Assembly (NCBI RefSeq): GCF_024297145.1 | Contig: NZ_JANCTC010000012.1 | Coordinates: 87,695-151,694, forward strand | Direction of reading: 5' to 3' | Source: Mesorhizobium sp. LMG 17147 | Lineage (GTDB): Bacteria > Pseudomonadota > Alphaproteobacteria > Rhizobiales > Rhizobiaceae | DNA length: 64,000 nucleotides | In this document: piece after piece, positions 52,350 to 60,943 of the stretch | Numbering within the stretch: position 1 is the first letter of the stretch | Layout: each line of letters opens with the position of its first letter | Program-made: the position numbers and the translations under genes | Notes under the pieces: generated by a model | The model's input: only the letters and a program-made list of their open reading frames with translations | What the model was told of the DNA's origin: nothing | Database searches by the model: none

Positions 52350-53276
52350 TCAACCAGTTTTGATCCTGAGCAGGATGTCCTGATCGTAATTTCCAAAGCC
52401 CTTGCCGAAAATGTTGATCCCGCCGGGGCGCTCGGCATCGTCCTTGACGCCGATACGGACGCGGATTGAATGATGGCTCTTCAGATCGAGTGCGGCGAGA
52501 CCGGTTTCGGAAATCCTGAGGCCGTCGACATAGGTGCCGTCATTGGCAATTCGCCAGTTCTTCAGCTTACCGTATTGCGAGCCCTTGAGCTTCCACCAGG
52601 AGGGCGTGAAGACGCCGCGCTTGTCGCCGAAATCCCCCGGCGACGTCCATGTGCCGACATCGACACCATTGATCGTCAGCGTGATGTCCGAGGGCCAATC
52701 GGCGCTAGTGCCCGGCACTTCCGAAGACAGCTCTATCGCCACTTCAACCCCGGTGATCTCGGCATTGGCGAGCTTCGCATTGTTGGGGAACTGGTATTCG
52801 ACATAACCGCGCGTGAACCATAGCAAACCGGCTTTCATGCGATCCGGATCAAGGAAAGTGTTGGGAACATCGAGCAAGCCGATGATGCCGTCCGGCGAAC
52901 AAAGGCCGCAGGGCGCGGTAACCTCGAAGCCGGTGTAAAGCCCGATCGGCATCGACACTTCTATCGCATCGTTCTTGACCGCACGGTATTCGCTCTTGAA
53001 CACGACAAGCACTTCTTCGGCCGTCGGATAACAGATTTTCTGACTGCCTTTCTTCGCTTTCAGGTTCTCGGTTCGGATCAGCCCCGCATCCTCCAGCACC
53101 TGGATGTTGGTCGAGACGGTCGACTGCGGCAGCGACAGCACGGCGGCGATTTCGTTGATATTCATCGGCCCCTTCTCATGCAGCAGTTTCAGCATCGAGA
53201 TCCGCGCCGAGGAGGCAAGCCCCTTGAGCACGGCAATGCCTTCCTCAGGTTCAATCACCAGAAAATTGCGACTCAT
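52350..53276 (-). CDS. ArsR-type winged-helix regulator with C-terminal beta-rich sensor domain
   Basis: A 308-residue regulator. Residues about 10-90 are an ArsR/winged-helix domain ('ISMLKLLHEKGPMNINEIAA', 'PQSTVSTNIQVLEDAGLIRT'). The remaining 200 residues form a beta-rich domain unlike classical ArsR proteins, with 'TAPCGLCSPDGIIGLLD', 'AIELSSEVPGTSADWPSDIT' and 'INGVDVGTWTSPGDFGDKRG'; these jelly-roll-like stretches may bind a sugar. The start ATG lies in weak sequence context (GGGCAATTTC). It heads the GH51/sugar-transport operon, so it most likely controls arabinoside use through the nearby palindromes. The sensor function is inference. Confidence 0.75.
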   Translation of the reverse strand: MSRNFLVIEPEEGIAVLKGLASSARISMLKLLHEKGPMNINEIAAVLSLPQSTVSTNIQVLEDAGLIRTENLKAKKGSQKICYPTAEEVLVVFKSEYRAVKNDAIEVSMPIGLYTGFEVTAPCGLCSPDGIIGLLDVPNTFLDPDRMKAGLLWFTRGYVEYQFPNNAKLANAEITGVEVAIELSSEVPGTSADWPSDITLTINGVDVGTWTSPGDFGDKRGVFTPSWWKLKGSQYGKLKNWRIANDGTYVDGLRISETGLAALDLKSHHSIRVRIGVKDDAERPGGINIFGKGFGNYDQDILLRIKTG

Positions 53277-53335
53277 GAAATTGCCCGGCCCATGCGAAAT
53301 CCATATCCGAAATTTACCCTGTATATCGAGATAAC

Positions 53336-53346
53336 TGATTTAATCA
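53336..53346. promoter_or_regulatory. Palindromic operator candidate before the ArsR-type regulator
   Basis: TGATTTAATCA is a palindrome around a central T, 60 bases upstream of the regulator start and on the other side about 180 bases before the polyamine-type transporter. Its half-sites match those of the abfA palindrome, consistent with autoregulation. Confidence 0.5.
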
Positions 53347-53528
53347 ATGCGCAGGCGGAACGCCGGGCAATTTGTTGAATCCGGCAGGGCGAGGGTCAAC
53401 CGGTGGCCCTGCACAGAGTTTGTACTGGAGTCACATGCAGAGTGGACACCTGAACGCCGATCGCCCAATCTAGTCCCGAGCCGAGCCCCGGTTATGGCGG
53501 CTTGCACATAAATTGGTGTGGACGGGTC

Positions 53529-54407
53529 GTGACCAAAGGGTGGAAATTATACGATCAGCGACTGGCCTGGGTCCTCGTCGCGCCTGTGCTTATACTGCTT
53601 ACCCTGCTTCTGCTGCTGCCGATCGCGATGATGACGGTCTACACGTTTTTCACCTTCGTCACCGCCGGAGTTGAGTCGGCGGTGCTGACCTTCGATAACT
53701 GGAAGGAATTCCTCACCGACAGCTACTATCACGGCTTTCTTTGGAAGACCGTTCGCGTCGGCGCCATCACCGCGGTGATCTGCGCGATCCTTGGCTATTT
53801 CCCCGCCTATTTCATCTGGGCCACGACCTTCCGGCACAAATGGCTGCTGTTGCTACTGCTCATCGTGCCGTTCTGGATCAGCTTCACCATCCGGACGTTC
53901 TCGTGGATCCACATCCTCGGCGAACAGGGGCTGATCAACGTCGCGCTCATTAGGCTGGGCGTCATCAACGAGCCGTTGCCGATGCTCTACACCGAGGGCG
54001 CCGTCATCATGGGGCTGCTGCATTTTCTGCTGCCCTACATGATCCTGAACGTCTATGTCAGCCTGGAAAGTATCGACCGCACGCTGATCGCCGCCGCTCG
54101 CTCGATGGGCTGTACCAGCGCGCAGGCGTTCCGCGAAGTGACCTTGCCACTATCGATGCCGGGGCTGGGCGCCGGGCTGCTGCTCTGCTTCGTGCTGGCG
54201 GCCGGTTCCTATGTGACGCCGCAGCTGCTCGGCGGTAGCCGCGATGCGCTGTTCGGCAACCTGATCTACGATACCATTATGGGGCAGCTCAATTGGCCGA
54301 TGGGCGCAACGCTTTCCATCGTCCTGTTCGTCCTGCTCGGCGCCGCCGCTGCCGCCTACAGCCGCTATATGGGCCTGTCGCAGATCATGAAGGGCCTCAG
54401 CGCATGA
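53529..54407 (+). CDS. Polyamine/opine-type ABC permease (PotB-like)
   Basis: A permease of about 292 residues from the PotB/PotH group with six helices. 'RLAWVLVAPVLILLTLLLLL' is the first helix; 'WISFTIRTFSWIHILGEQGL' is a strong family feature, and the ATPase-contact loop is 'SIDRTLIAAARSMGCTSAQA'. GTG at 53529 is favoured for length and the KGWKLYDQRLAW start; an earlier TTG at 53502 cannot be excluded. First of four genes forming a complete uptake system. Confidence 0.82.
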   Translation: MTKGWKLYDQRLAWVLVAPVLILLTLLLLLPIAMMTVYTFFTFVTAGVESAVLTFDNWKEFLTDSYYHGFLWKTVRVGAITAVICAILGYFPAYFIWATTFRHKWLLLLLLIVPFWISFTIRTFSWIHILGEQGLINVALIRLGVINEPLPMLYTEGAVIMGLLHFLLPYMILNVYVSLESIDRTLIAAARSMGCTSAQAFREVTLPLSMPGLGAGLLLCFVLAAGSYVTPQLLGGSRDALFGNLIYDTIMGQLNWPMGATLSIVLFVLLGAAAAAYSRYMGLSQIMKGLSA

Positions 54408-55225
54408 GAGCGGATCATCCCGATCGCGAAGGCAAATGGGCGTGGCGGCTGACCGGCGTGGTCACGGTGTGCGTCTACGTCTTCATGTTTGCGCCGATCC
54501 TCGCCACGGTCGTGCTTTCCTTCAACGCCTCGATGTTCGGCGGCTTTCCCCTCACCGGCTTCAGCCTGAGATGGTATGAGAAGCTGCTCACCAACGAGCC
54601 GGTTCTCGACGCCTTCCGGACATCGATGTGGATTGCCCTGGTAACGGCGACGGTGACGACGCTGCTCGGCATCATGGCGGCATTGGCGCTGGTGCGCTTC
54701 GAGTTTCGTGGCAAGCAGGCGATCAACACGCTTGTCATTCTTCCCGCGCTGGTCCCTGAAACGATACTCGGCGTCGGCCTGCTGGTCATGATCAAAGCCG
54801 TCGACCAGCCGCGCAGCATGACGCTGCTGGTGCTCGGCCACATTCTGCTCACGCTCCCCTACGTGGTGCTGATCGTCCAGGCGCGCATGGTCGGCATAAA
54901 GCGTTCCTATGAGGAGGCGGCGCTGTCGCTCGGGGCGCCGCGTGTGTCGACATTCCGCGAGATTACGCTGCCGCTGCTCATTCCCGCAGTGCTTGCCAGC
55001 GTCCTGCTCGCTTTCACGATTTCGTTCGACAACACTTCGGCCAGCCTGTTCTGGCGGCCGGCGGGCGTCGAGACCATGCCAACGCAAATCCTTTCGATGC
55101 TGAAGATCTCGATCAGCCCCGAGGTGAACGCGCTCGGAACCGTCATGATCCTTTTGACGGTCGGCATTCCCTTGGCTGGCGGGCTCATCCTGCAAAGCCT
55201 CACCTGGTTCAAGGCAGGCAAGTGA
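54404..55225 (+). CDS. Polyamine/opine-type ABC permease (PotC-like)
   Basis: A 273-residue permease of the PotC/PotI group with six helices ('VVTVCVYVFMFAPILATVVL' first). The EAA-type loop is 'GIKRSYEEAALSLGAPRVST' and 'FTISFDNTSASLFW' resembles the conserved region before the last helices. Its ATG overlaps the PotB-like stop (GCATGAG). Confidence 0.9.
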   Translation: MRADHPDREGKWAWRLTGVVTVCVYVFMFAPILATVVLSFNASMFGGFPLTGFSLRWYEKLLTNEPVLDAFRTSMWIALVTATVTTLLGIMAALALVRFEFRGKQAINTLVILPALVPETILGVGLLVMIKAVDQPRSMTLLVLGHILLTLPYVVLIVQARMVGIKRSYEEAALSLGAPRVSTFREITLPLLIPAVLASVLLAFTISFDNTSASLFWRPAGVETMPTQILSMLKISISPEVNALGTVMILLTVGIPLAGGLILQSLTWFKAGK

Positions 55226-55247
55226 AAATGAAAATGGGAGAACGGAA

Positions 55248-56390
55248 ATGAAAGTGACAACCACCAAACGACTGGAACGGCTCAACGAACGATATGCCGA
55301 TGGCGACATCAGCCGGCGATCATTCCTGACGCTGACGGCCGCCGCTGCCGCCGCCACCGGACTTTCCATGCCCTGGATGGGACGGGCGCTGGCCGCGGTT
55401 TCGGAAGTGCGCTTCGACGGATGGGGCGGCGTGGTGCAGGAAGCGATCGATAAGTACGCGTTCCAGCCCTACACCGCCAAGTCCAAGGTCAAGGTCGTCC
55501 AGGGCACCTTTGGCGACGAGAACGAGATCATCACCAAGATCAAGACGTCGAAGCCGGGCGACTTCCAGATCGTCCATTCTTCCGGCGTCAACTACTACAT
55601 CAAATACGTCAATGGCGGTTTCAATTCGGAGATCAACGAGGCGAACATCCCGAACATGGCAAATGTGCTGACCGCCATGATCGAGCCGTTCCGCAAGATC
55701 ACGCCAAAGCTGTCGGCTGTGCCCTATGATTACGGCACCACCGGCATCGCCTACAACAACAAGGTCATCTCGCCGGAGGAAGCCAAGGAAAAGGGCGCCA
55801 ACCTGCTTACCGACAAGAAATATGCCGGCAAGATCGGCGGCTACGCCGATATGACGACGCGCGTCTGGTATGCGGCGCTGCAGACGAAACAGGATCCCAA
55901 CAACATCCAGGACATGGATGCCATCTGGGCCAAGGTTCGCGAGACCCGCGACCTGGCCAAGAAGTTCTGGAGTTCCGGCGCGGAACTGATGGACCTCCTG
56001 TCGCGAAACGAGATCGTCGTCACCGACGCCTGGTCAGGACGTGTCGCCGCCCTGCAGCAGCAGGGCCAGCCAATCGGCTATCTCGACCCTGCCGGCTCAT
56101 ACGCGTGGATGGAGGACATGCTGGTGCTCAAGGGTTCGCCCATGGCCGAATGCGAGGAACTGATCAACTTCATGCTGGATCCGGCAACGTCGATCGCCGT
56201 CGCCGAGGGCCAGAACTATCCGCCATCGCTTGACCCGACCAAGGTGAAGCTGACCGACAAGATCGCGGCACTTCCGGCCTTCGACCCGACCGGATCGATG
56301 AAGTCGTTGACCTTCGCCGATCCGCTCTACTGGGCGAAGAACGAAGACGCCTGGACCAAGCAATGGGACAGGGTGTCGAAAGGTGCATGA
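55248..56390 (+). CDS. Polyamine-type ABC substrate-binding protein with Tat signal
   Basis: A 380-residue PotD/PotF-like binding protein. The N-terminus carries a twin-arginine signal ('DISRRSFLTLTAAAAAATGL', cleavage near ALA-A at about 49). The mature part starts 'EVRFDGWGGVVQEAIDKYAF'; other segments are 'VPYDYGTTGIAYNNKVISPE' and 'NEIVVTDAWSGRVAALQQQG'. Export by the Tat route implies folding in the cytoplasm, and is common in rhizobial proteins of this type. GGGAGA precedes the ATG. The ligand is probably a cationic amine or amino compound, but not decided here. Confidence 0.88.
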   Translation: MKVTTTKRLERLNERYADGDISRRSFLTLTAAAAAATGLSMPWMGRALAAVSEVRFDGWGGVVQEAIDKYAFQPYTAKSKVKVVQGTFGDENEIITKIKTSKPGDFQIVHSSGVNYYIKYVNGGFNSEINEANIPNMANVLTAMIEPFRKITPKLSAVPYDYGTTGIAYNNKVISPEEAKEKGANLLTDKKYAGKIGGYADMTTRVWYAALQTKQDPNNIQDMDAIWAKVRETRDLAKKFWSSGAELMDLLSRNEIVVTDAWSGRVAALQQQGQPIGYLDPAGSYAWMEDMLVLKGSPMAECEELINFMLDPATSIAVAEGQNYPPSLDPTKVKLTDKIAALPAFDPTGSMKSLTFADPLYWAKNEDAWTKQWDRVSKGA

Positions 56391-57558
56391 CGACGACAGC
56401 CACGACCAGCGGCCCCGGCCGGCTTCGGCCGGGGCCGCTGGCGACCCGCTTGCCCAAGGCGAGAGGCAGCCGACAGGAAAGCCTGCGGTCGAGTTTCGCG
56501 ACATCGATATTTTTTACGGCAAGTTCGCCGCTGTGCGCGATTTTTCACTGGCGATCGGCAAGGGTAGTTTCGTCACCTTGCTGGGGCCGTCCGGGTGCGG
56601 CAAGACGACGATCCTGCGATCGATCGCGGGCCTGGTCGACATCTCCAGTGGCCAGATCTCGATCGGCGGAAAGCGGGTCGACGACATCCCGATCTACAAG
56701 CGCAACATTGGTCTGGTGTTCCAGAACTACGCGCTCTTTCCGCACAAGAACGTCTTCGACAACGTCGCATTCGGCCTGAAATATCGAAACGTGCCGAAAC
56801 CGGAAATCGTGCGCCGGGTCAAGAAGGCGCTGGACATGGTGCGGCTGCCCGGCAGTGAGACAAAGCTGCCATCACAGCTCTCTGGCGGCCAGCAGCAACG
56901 CATCGCACTGGCCCGCGCCATCGTCTTCGAGCCGGAAGTGCTGCTGCTGGACGAGCCCTTGTCGGCACTCGACGCCAACATGCGCGAGGACATGCGCGTT
57001 GAGATCAAGAAAATCCAGAGGGAGACGGGCATCACCGCTATCTTCGTGACGCACGACCAGGAAGAAGCTTTGTCGATGTCCGACTACATCGTTGTCATGA
57101 ATGCCGGCCTGATCGAGCAGATCGGCTCCCCCGCGCAGGTCTATGATCAGCCGGCCACCGCATTCGTCGCCAATTTCCTTGCCAAGGCCAACATGCTGCC
57201 CGGCAGCGTGACACTGATGGACGGCAAGATTGCGACGATCGCGCTGGCCAGCGGCCATGTCGTAAAGGCGGCGGCGCCGAAGGCGCTCGCGACCGGCAGC
57301 GCGGTCACCGTCGTCGTTCGCCCGCAGAAGCTTACCGTCGGTACCGTCGGTGCTGCCAACAGGCTGGCGGGACGGATAGTCTCGACCTCCTATCTGGGCG
57401 GCAATGCGGTCTACGAGATCGACATCGGCGCCGGCACGCTGGTGCGCGCCAACACGCTGATCGACGGCCAGCCGCTGCGTGAAGGCGAAATTGTCGATGT
57501 CTGCTTCGATCCGCTGGGCTGCGTGCTTCTCGACGCGCAAGGCTTACGCATCGCGTAG
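56383..57558 (+). CDS. Polyamine-type ABC transporter ATPase (PotA-like)
   Basis: A 391-residue ATPase of the PotA/FbpC group. A disordered lead of about 35 residues rich in Pro, Ala, Gly and Asp precedes the catalytic core. Walker A 'GPSGCGKTTILRS', Q-loop 'VFQNYALFPHKNV', signature 'LSGGQQQRIALAR' and Walker B 'VLLLDEPLSALDA' are intact, and a TOBE-type C-terminal domain follows ('VRPQKLTVG'). GTG at 56383 overlaps the binding-protein stop by eight bases. Confidence 0.88.
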   Translation: MHDDDSHDQRPRPASAGAAGDPLAQGERQPTGKPAVEFRDIDIFYGKFAAVRDFSLAIGKGSFVTLLGPSGCGKTTILRSIAGLVDISSGQISIGGKRVDDIPIYKRNIGLVFQNYALFPHKNVFDNVAFGLKYRNVPKPEIVRRVKKALDMVRLPGSETKLPSQLSGGQQQRIALARAIVFEPEVLLLDEPLSALDANMREDMRVEIKKIQRETGITAIFVTHDQEEALSMSDYIVVMNAGLIEQIGSPAQVYDQPATAFVANFLAKANMLPGSVTLMDGKIATIALASGHVVKAAAPKALATGSAVTVVVRPQKLTVGTVGAANRLAGRIVSTSYLGGNAVYEIDIGAGTLVRANTLIDGQPLREGEIVDVCFDPLGCVLLDAQGLRIA

Positions 57559-57577
57559 CGAGGCGGAACTGAACCGT

Positions 57578-58555
57578 TCAGTCTTTCGCGTCACCCTTTG
57601 GCCCGAGAAACCGCGCATAAACCTCACCGACAATACCGCGCCGGAAAACCAGCACGCAGACCATGAAGGTCAGGCCGGTGGCGATGGTCACCGGAAAACT
57701 CGAGGTGGCGAGCGTGTTTTCCAGGCCGACGACCAGACTGGCCCCGATGATCGGCCCGACCATGGTGCCGATGCCGCCGAGGAGCGTCATCAGGATCACC
57801 TCGCCCGACATCTGCCAGGTGACCTCGGTGAGCGTGGCAAACTGAAAAACGATCGCCTTGAGCGCGCCGGCCAGCCCGGCCAATGTCGCCGACATGACGA
57901 AAGCCGCCAGCTTGTAGTTGGCGACGGAATAGCCCAGCGAAATGGCCCGGCCCTCGTTTTCCCGGATGGAACGCAGGATCATGCCGAAAGGCGAGTTGAT
58001 GATGCGCCAGATGGCGAAGACGCCGATCAGGAAGACTGCCAGCACGAAATAATAGATGTTGACCGAGACGTTCAGGTCGAGCATTCCAAACAGCCTGCCA
58101 CGCGGCACGCCCTGGATGCCGTCCTCACCTCCGGTGAACGGTGCCTGCACGCAGAAGAAGAAGAACATCTGCGACAGCGCCAGCGTGATCATGGCGAAAT
58201 AGATGCCTTGCCGGCGGATGGCAAAGAAGCCGATCACAAGGCCGAGCAGCGCGGCACCCAGGACGCCGAGCAGGATGCCGGCTTCCGGCGGCCAGCCCAA
58301 GACCTTGACCGCGTACGCGGTGAAATAGGCCGCCCCGCCGAAGAACGTCGCATGGCCGAAGGACAACAGGCCGGTGTAGCCGAGCAGAAGGTTGAACGCG
58401 CAGGCAAACAGCGCAAAGCACAGCATCTTCATCAGGAAGATCGGATAGACGAAGAAAGGCGCCACCAGCAGCGCCAGGATGCCGAGCCCGACCAGCGCCC
58501 ATTCAAGCCGTGCGGAATTCTTGGCACGCGTCTCGCGAAGGGTCAGTTCGGCCAT
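57578..58555 (-). CDS. livM: Branched-chain amino acid-type ABC permease LivM
   Basis: A 325-residue permease of the LivM group with about nine helices; 'LLLGYTGLLSFGHATFFGGA' and 'NEGRAISLGYSVANYKLAAF' are family segments. ATG 58555 lies one base after the livH stop (TGAGATG), with AAGGGATG before it. It is the last gene of the liv operon and lies 19 bases from the convergent PotA-like gene. Confidence 0.92.
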   Translation of the reverse strand: MAELTLRETRAKNSARLEWALVGLGILALLVAPFFVYPIFLMKMLCFALFACAFNLLLGYTGLLSFGHATFFGGAAYFTAYAVKVLGWPPEAGILLGVLGAALLGLVIGFFAIRRQGIYFAMITLALSQMFFFFCVQAPFTGGEDGIQGVPRGRLFGMLDLNVSVNIYYFVLAVFLIGVFAIWRIINSPFGMILRSIRENEGRAISLGYSVANYKLAAFVMSATLAGLAGALKAIVFQFATLTEVTWQMSGEVILMTLLGGIGTMVGPIIGASLVVGLENTLATSSFPVTIATGLTFMVCVLVFRRGIVGEVYARFLGPKGDAKD

Positions 58556-58556
58556 C

Positions 58557-59444
58557 TCAGGCATCCCTTCCGAACAGGCCGGCTGGCCGAACCAGAAGCA
58601 CGATGGCCATGATGACGAAGACGACCAGATTGGAGGCTTCGGGATAGAAAACCTTGGTCAAGCCTTCGGCGAGGCCAAGCATGTAACCGGTGACGATGGC
58701 CCCGAGGATCGATCCCATGCCGCCGACCACGACAACGGCGAAAACGACGATGATGAGGTCAGATCCCATCAGCGGGCTCACCTGATAGATCGGCGCGGCG
58801 AGAACCCCCGCAAGCCCGGCAAGAGCGGCGCCGAGGCCGTAGGTAAGGGTCAGCAGCAACGGCACGTTGACGCCGAAAGCCTGCACCAGGCCGGGGTTCT
58901 CCGTTGCCGCGCGCAGATAGGAGCCCAGCCTGGTCTTCTCGATCAGCGCCCAAGTGCCGAAACAGACGATCATCGAGGCTACCACCACCCAGCCGCGATA
59001 ATTGGGCAGGAACATGAAGCCGAGATTGGTGCCGCCGGAGAGCAGCGGCGGCACGGAATAAGGACTTCCCGATACGCCATAGTAGTAACGGAATACCCCT
59101 TCGAGCACGAGCGCGAGGCCAAAGGTGAAAAGCAGCCCGTAGAGCGGGTCGATGTCGTAAAGCCTCGACAGCGCCAGGCGCTCGACCACGACGCCGAAGC
59201 CGCCGACGATCAGCGGCGACAGGATCAAAGCCGGCCAGTAGCCGATGCCGAACCGGGTGAGAAGCAGGTAGCCGATGAAGGCGCCGAGCATATAGAGCGC
59301 GCCGTGAGCGAAATTGATGACGCGCAACAGGCCGAATATGACAGCAAGGCCCAGGCTCAACATTGCGTAGAACGAGCCGTTGATGAGGCCGACCAGCAAT
59401 TGGCCGAGGAATGCCTGAACGGGTATTCCGAAGATCATCGTCAT
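58557..59444 (-). CDS. livH: Branched-chain amino acid-type ABC permease LivH
   Basis: A 295-residue LivH-type permease. 'LINGSFYAMLSLGLAVIFGL', 'VINFAHGALYMLGAFIGYLL' and 'ATENPGLVQAFGVNV' are diagnostic. ATG 59444 is preferred over one nine codons upstream, since the extended start would run into the livF gene; the ribosome-binding site is weak, so coupling to livF is likely. Confidence 0.92.
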   Translation of the reverse strand: MTMIFGIPVQAFLGQLLVGLINGSFYAMLSLGLAVIFGLLRVINFAHGALYMLGAFIGYLLLTRFGIGYWPALILSPLIVGGFGVVVERLALSRLYDIDPLYGLLFTFGLALVLEGVFRYYYGVSGSPYSVPPLLSGGTNLGFMFLPNYRGWVVVASMIVCFGTWALIEKTRLGSYLRAATENPGLVQAFGVNVPLLLTLTYGLGAALAGLAGVLAAPIYQVSPLMGSDLIIVVFAVVVVGGMGSILGAIVTGYMLGLAEGLTKVFYPEASNLVVFVIMAIVLLVRPAGLFGRDA

Positions 59445-59451
59445 GGCGCCA

Positions 59452-60162
59452 TCATACACCCAGCACTTCATGCAGCAGCGTCATACGATCCGGCAGTTCG
59501 CCGACCGGAAAGGCCGCCACGACCTTGCCGTGCTCCATCAGGTAGAAACGGTCGGTGACGCGGCTGGCAAAGCGGAAATTCTGCTCGACCAGCAGGATCG
59601 TCATACCGCGCTTTTTCATCGTCGCCAGCAGATCGCCGATGCGCTGCACGATGACCGGAGCCAGGCCCTCGGTCGGCTCATCGAGAAGCAGCATTTTCAC
59701 GCCGGTTCTGAGCATGCGCGCAATCGCCAGCATTTGCTGCTCGCCGCCCGAGAGCCTGGTGCCGGGGCTGTTGCGGCGCTCCTTCAGATTGGGGAAAAGA
59801 TCGAATATTTCCTCCACGCTCATGCCGCCTTCGGCGACGATCGGGGGCAGCACCAGATTCTCGTCCACGGTTAGCGTCGCGAAGATGCCGCGTTCCTCCG
59901 GCACGAGGCCGATGCCTTGCTGCGCGGTCCGGTGCAATGGCAGGCGCATCAGATCCTTGCCGTCGAAAAAAATTTGGCCGGTTCGTTGGCGGATCAGCCC
60001 GATAATGGCGCGCAATGTCGTGGTCTTGCCGACGCCGTTGCGGCCCAGCAACGTTGCAGTTTCACCTGCAAAGACCTCCAGATCGACGCCGTGCAGCGCA
60101 TGGCTCTCGCCATACCAGGCGTTGAGATCGCGGACTGCAAGAAGCGGCGCGGCGTCAGTCAT
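59452..60162 (-). CDS. livF: Branched-chain amino acid-type ABC ATPase LivF
   Basis: A 236-residue ATPase. 'LNAWYGESHALHGVDLEVF' is the LivF start; Walker A 'GRNGVGKTTTLRA', signature 'LSGGEQQMLAIAR' and Walker B 'MLLLDEPTEGLAP' are complete. Its start overlaps the livG stop by eight bases. Confidence 0.94.
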   Translation of the reverse strand: MTDAAPLLAVRDLNAWYGESHALHGVDLEVFAGETATLLGRNGVGKTTTLRAIIGLIRQRTGQIFFDGKDLMRLPLHRTAQQGIGLVPEERGIFATLTVDENLVLPPIVAEGGMSVEEIFDLFPNLKERRNSPGTRLSGGEQQMLAIARMLRTGVKMLLLDEPTEGLAPVIVQRIGDLLATMKKRGMTILLVEQNFRFASRVTDRFYLMEHGKVVAAFPVGELPDRMTLLHEVLGV

Positions 60163-60943
60163 CGGTGGTGCCCATATAGGCGATCCTCACCCGCTCGTCG
60201 CGGCTGACCGTGGCGTAGTCGCCGGCGGCAAGGATTTCGCCCCGTTGCATGACGGTTATCCAGTCGCAAAGATCGGCCACCACCGTCAGATTGTGCTCGA
60301 CCATCAGCACGGCGCGATCCCTGGCAACGGAGCGGATGATGTCGGAAACCGTGCGCACATCCTCATGCCCCATGCCGGCCATCGGCTCGTCGAGCAGCAG
60401 CACTTTCGGCTCGAGCGCCAGCGTCGTGGCGATCTCGAGCACACGTTTCCTGCCATAGGAGAGATCGGCGGCGGGCCTGTTCTTGGCATCGTCGAGACCG
60501 ACAGACCGCAAAAGCTCCTCGGCGCGCGGCGTCAATCTATCGAGCGCCGACAGCGAGCGCCAGAACTGAACGCTGAGCCCGCCCGGTCGCTGCAATGCAA
60601 CGCGCACATTGTCGAGCACGCTGAGATGCGGAAACACTGCCGATATCTGGAACGAGCGCACCAGGCCCATCCGCGCGACCTTGGCCGGCGAGGTGCGGGT
60701 GATGTCGTGGCCGAGCAGTTCGATCCTGCCGCTGGTCGGCGGCAGGAACTTGGTGAGCAGGTTGAACACGGTGGTCTTGCCGGCGCCGTTGGGTCCGATC
60801 AGCGCGTGAATATTGCCGTGGTAGAGGTCGAGATCGACATTCCTGACCGCAACAAAGCCGGCGAAGTCACGCCGCAAACCGCGGGCGGAAAGCACTACCC
60901 GCGGCCGATCCGGTTCAGGCGGCGCCATCGGTCCGCCAATCAC
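60155..60943 (-). CDS. livG: Branched-chain amino acid-type ABC ATPase LivG
   Basis: A 262-residue ATPase of the LivG group. Walker A 'GPNGAGKTTVFNLLTKFLPP', 'GLVRSFQISAVFPHLSV' and Walker B 'KVLLLDEPMAGMGHEDV' are typical; the signature is 'LSYGRKRVLEIA', the usual LivG form. GTG at 60943 overlaps the livK stop, while ATG at 60928 with GGCGGA upstream is an alternative start five codons later. Confidence 0.92.
   Translation of the reverse strand: MIGGPMAPPEPDRPRVVLSARGLRRDFAGFVAVRNVDLDLYHGNIHALIGPNGAGKTTVFNLLTKFLPPTSGRIELLGHDITRTSPAKVARMGLVRSFQISAVFPHLSVLDNVRVALQRPGGLSVQFWRSLSALDRLTPRAEELLRSVGLDDAKNRPAADLSYGRKRVLEIATTLALEPKVLLLDEPMAGMGHEDVRTVSDIIRSVARDRAVLMVEHNLTVVADLCDWITVMQRGEILAAGDYATVSRDERVRIAYMGTTDD

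Noticed and set aside
57568..57582. ACTGAAC-C-GTTCAGT palindrome between the convergent PotA-like and livM genes as a terminator
   Set aside because: There is no room for a loop in the palindrome and no T run follows in either direction.
57479..58612. 377-codon plus-strand frame opposite livM
   Set aside because: Very high charged-residue content and full overlap with a well-defined permease gene.
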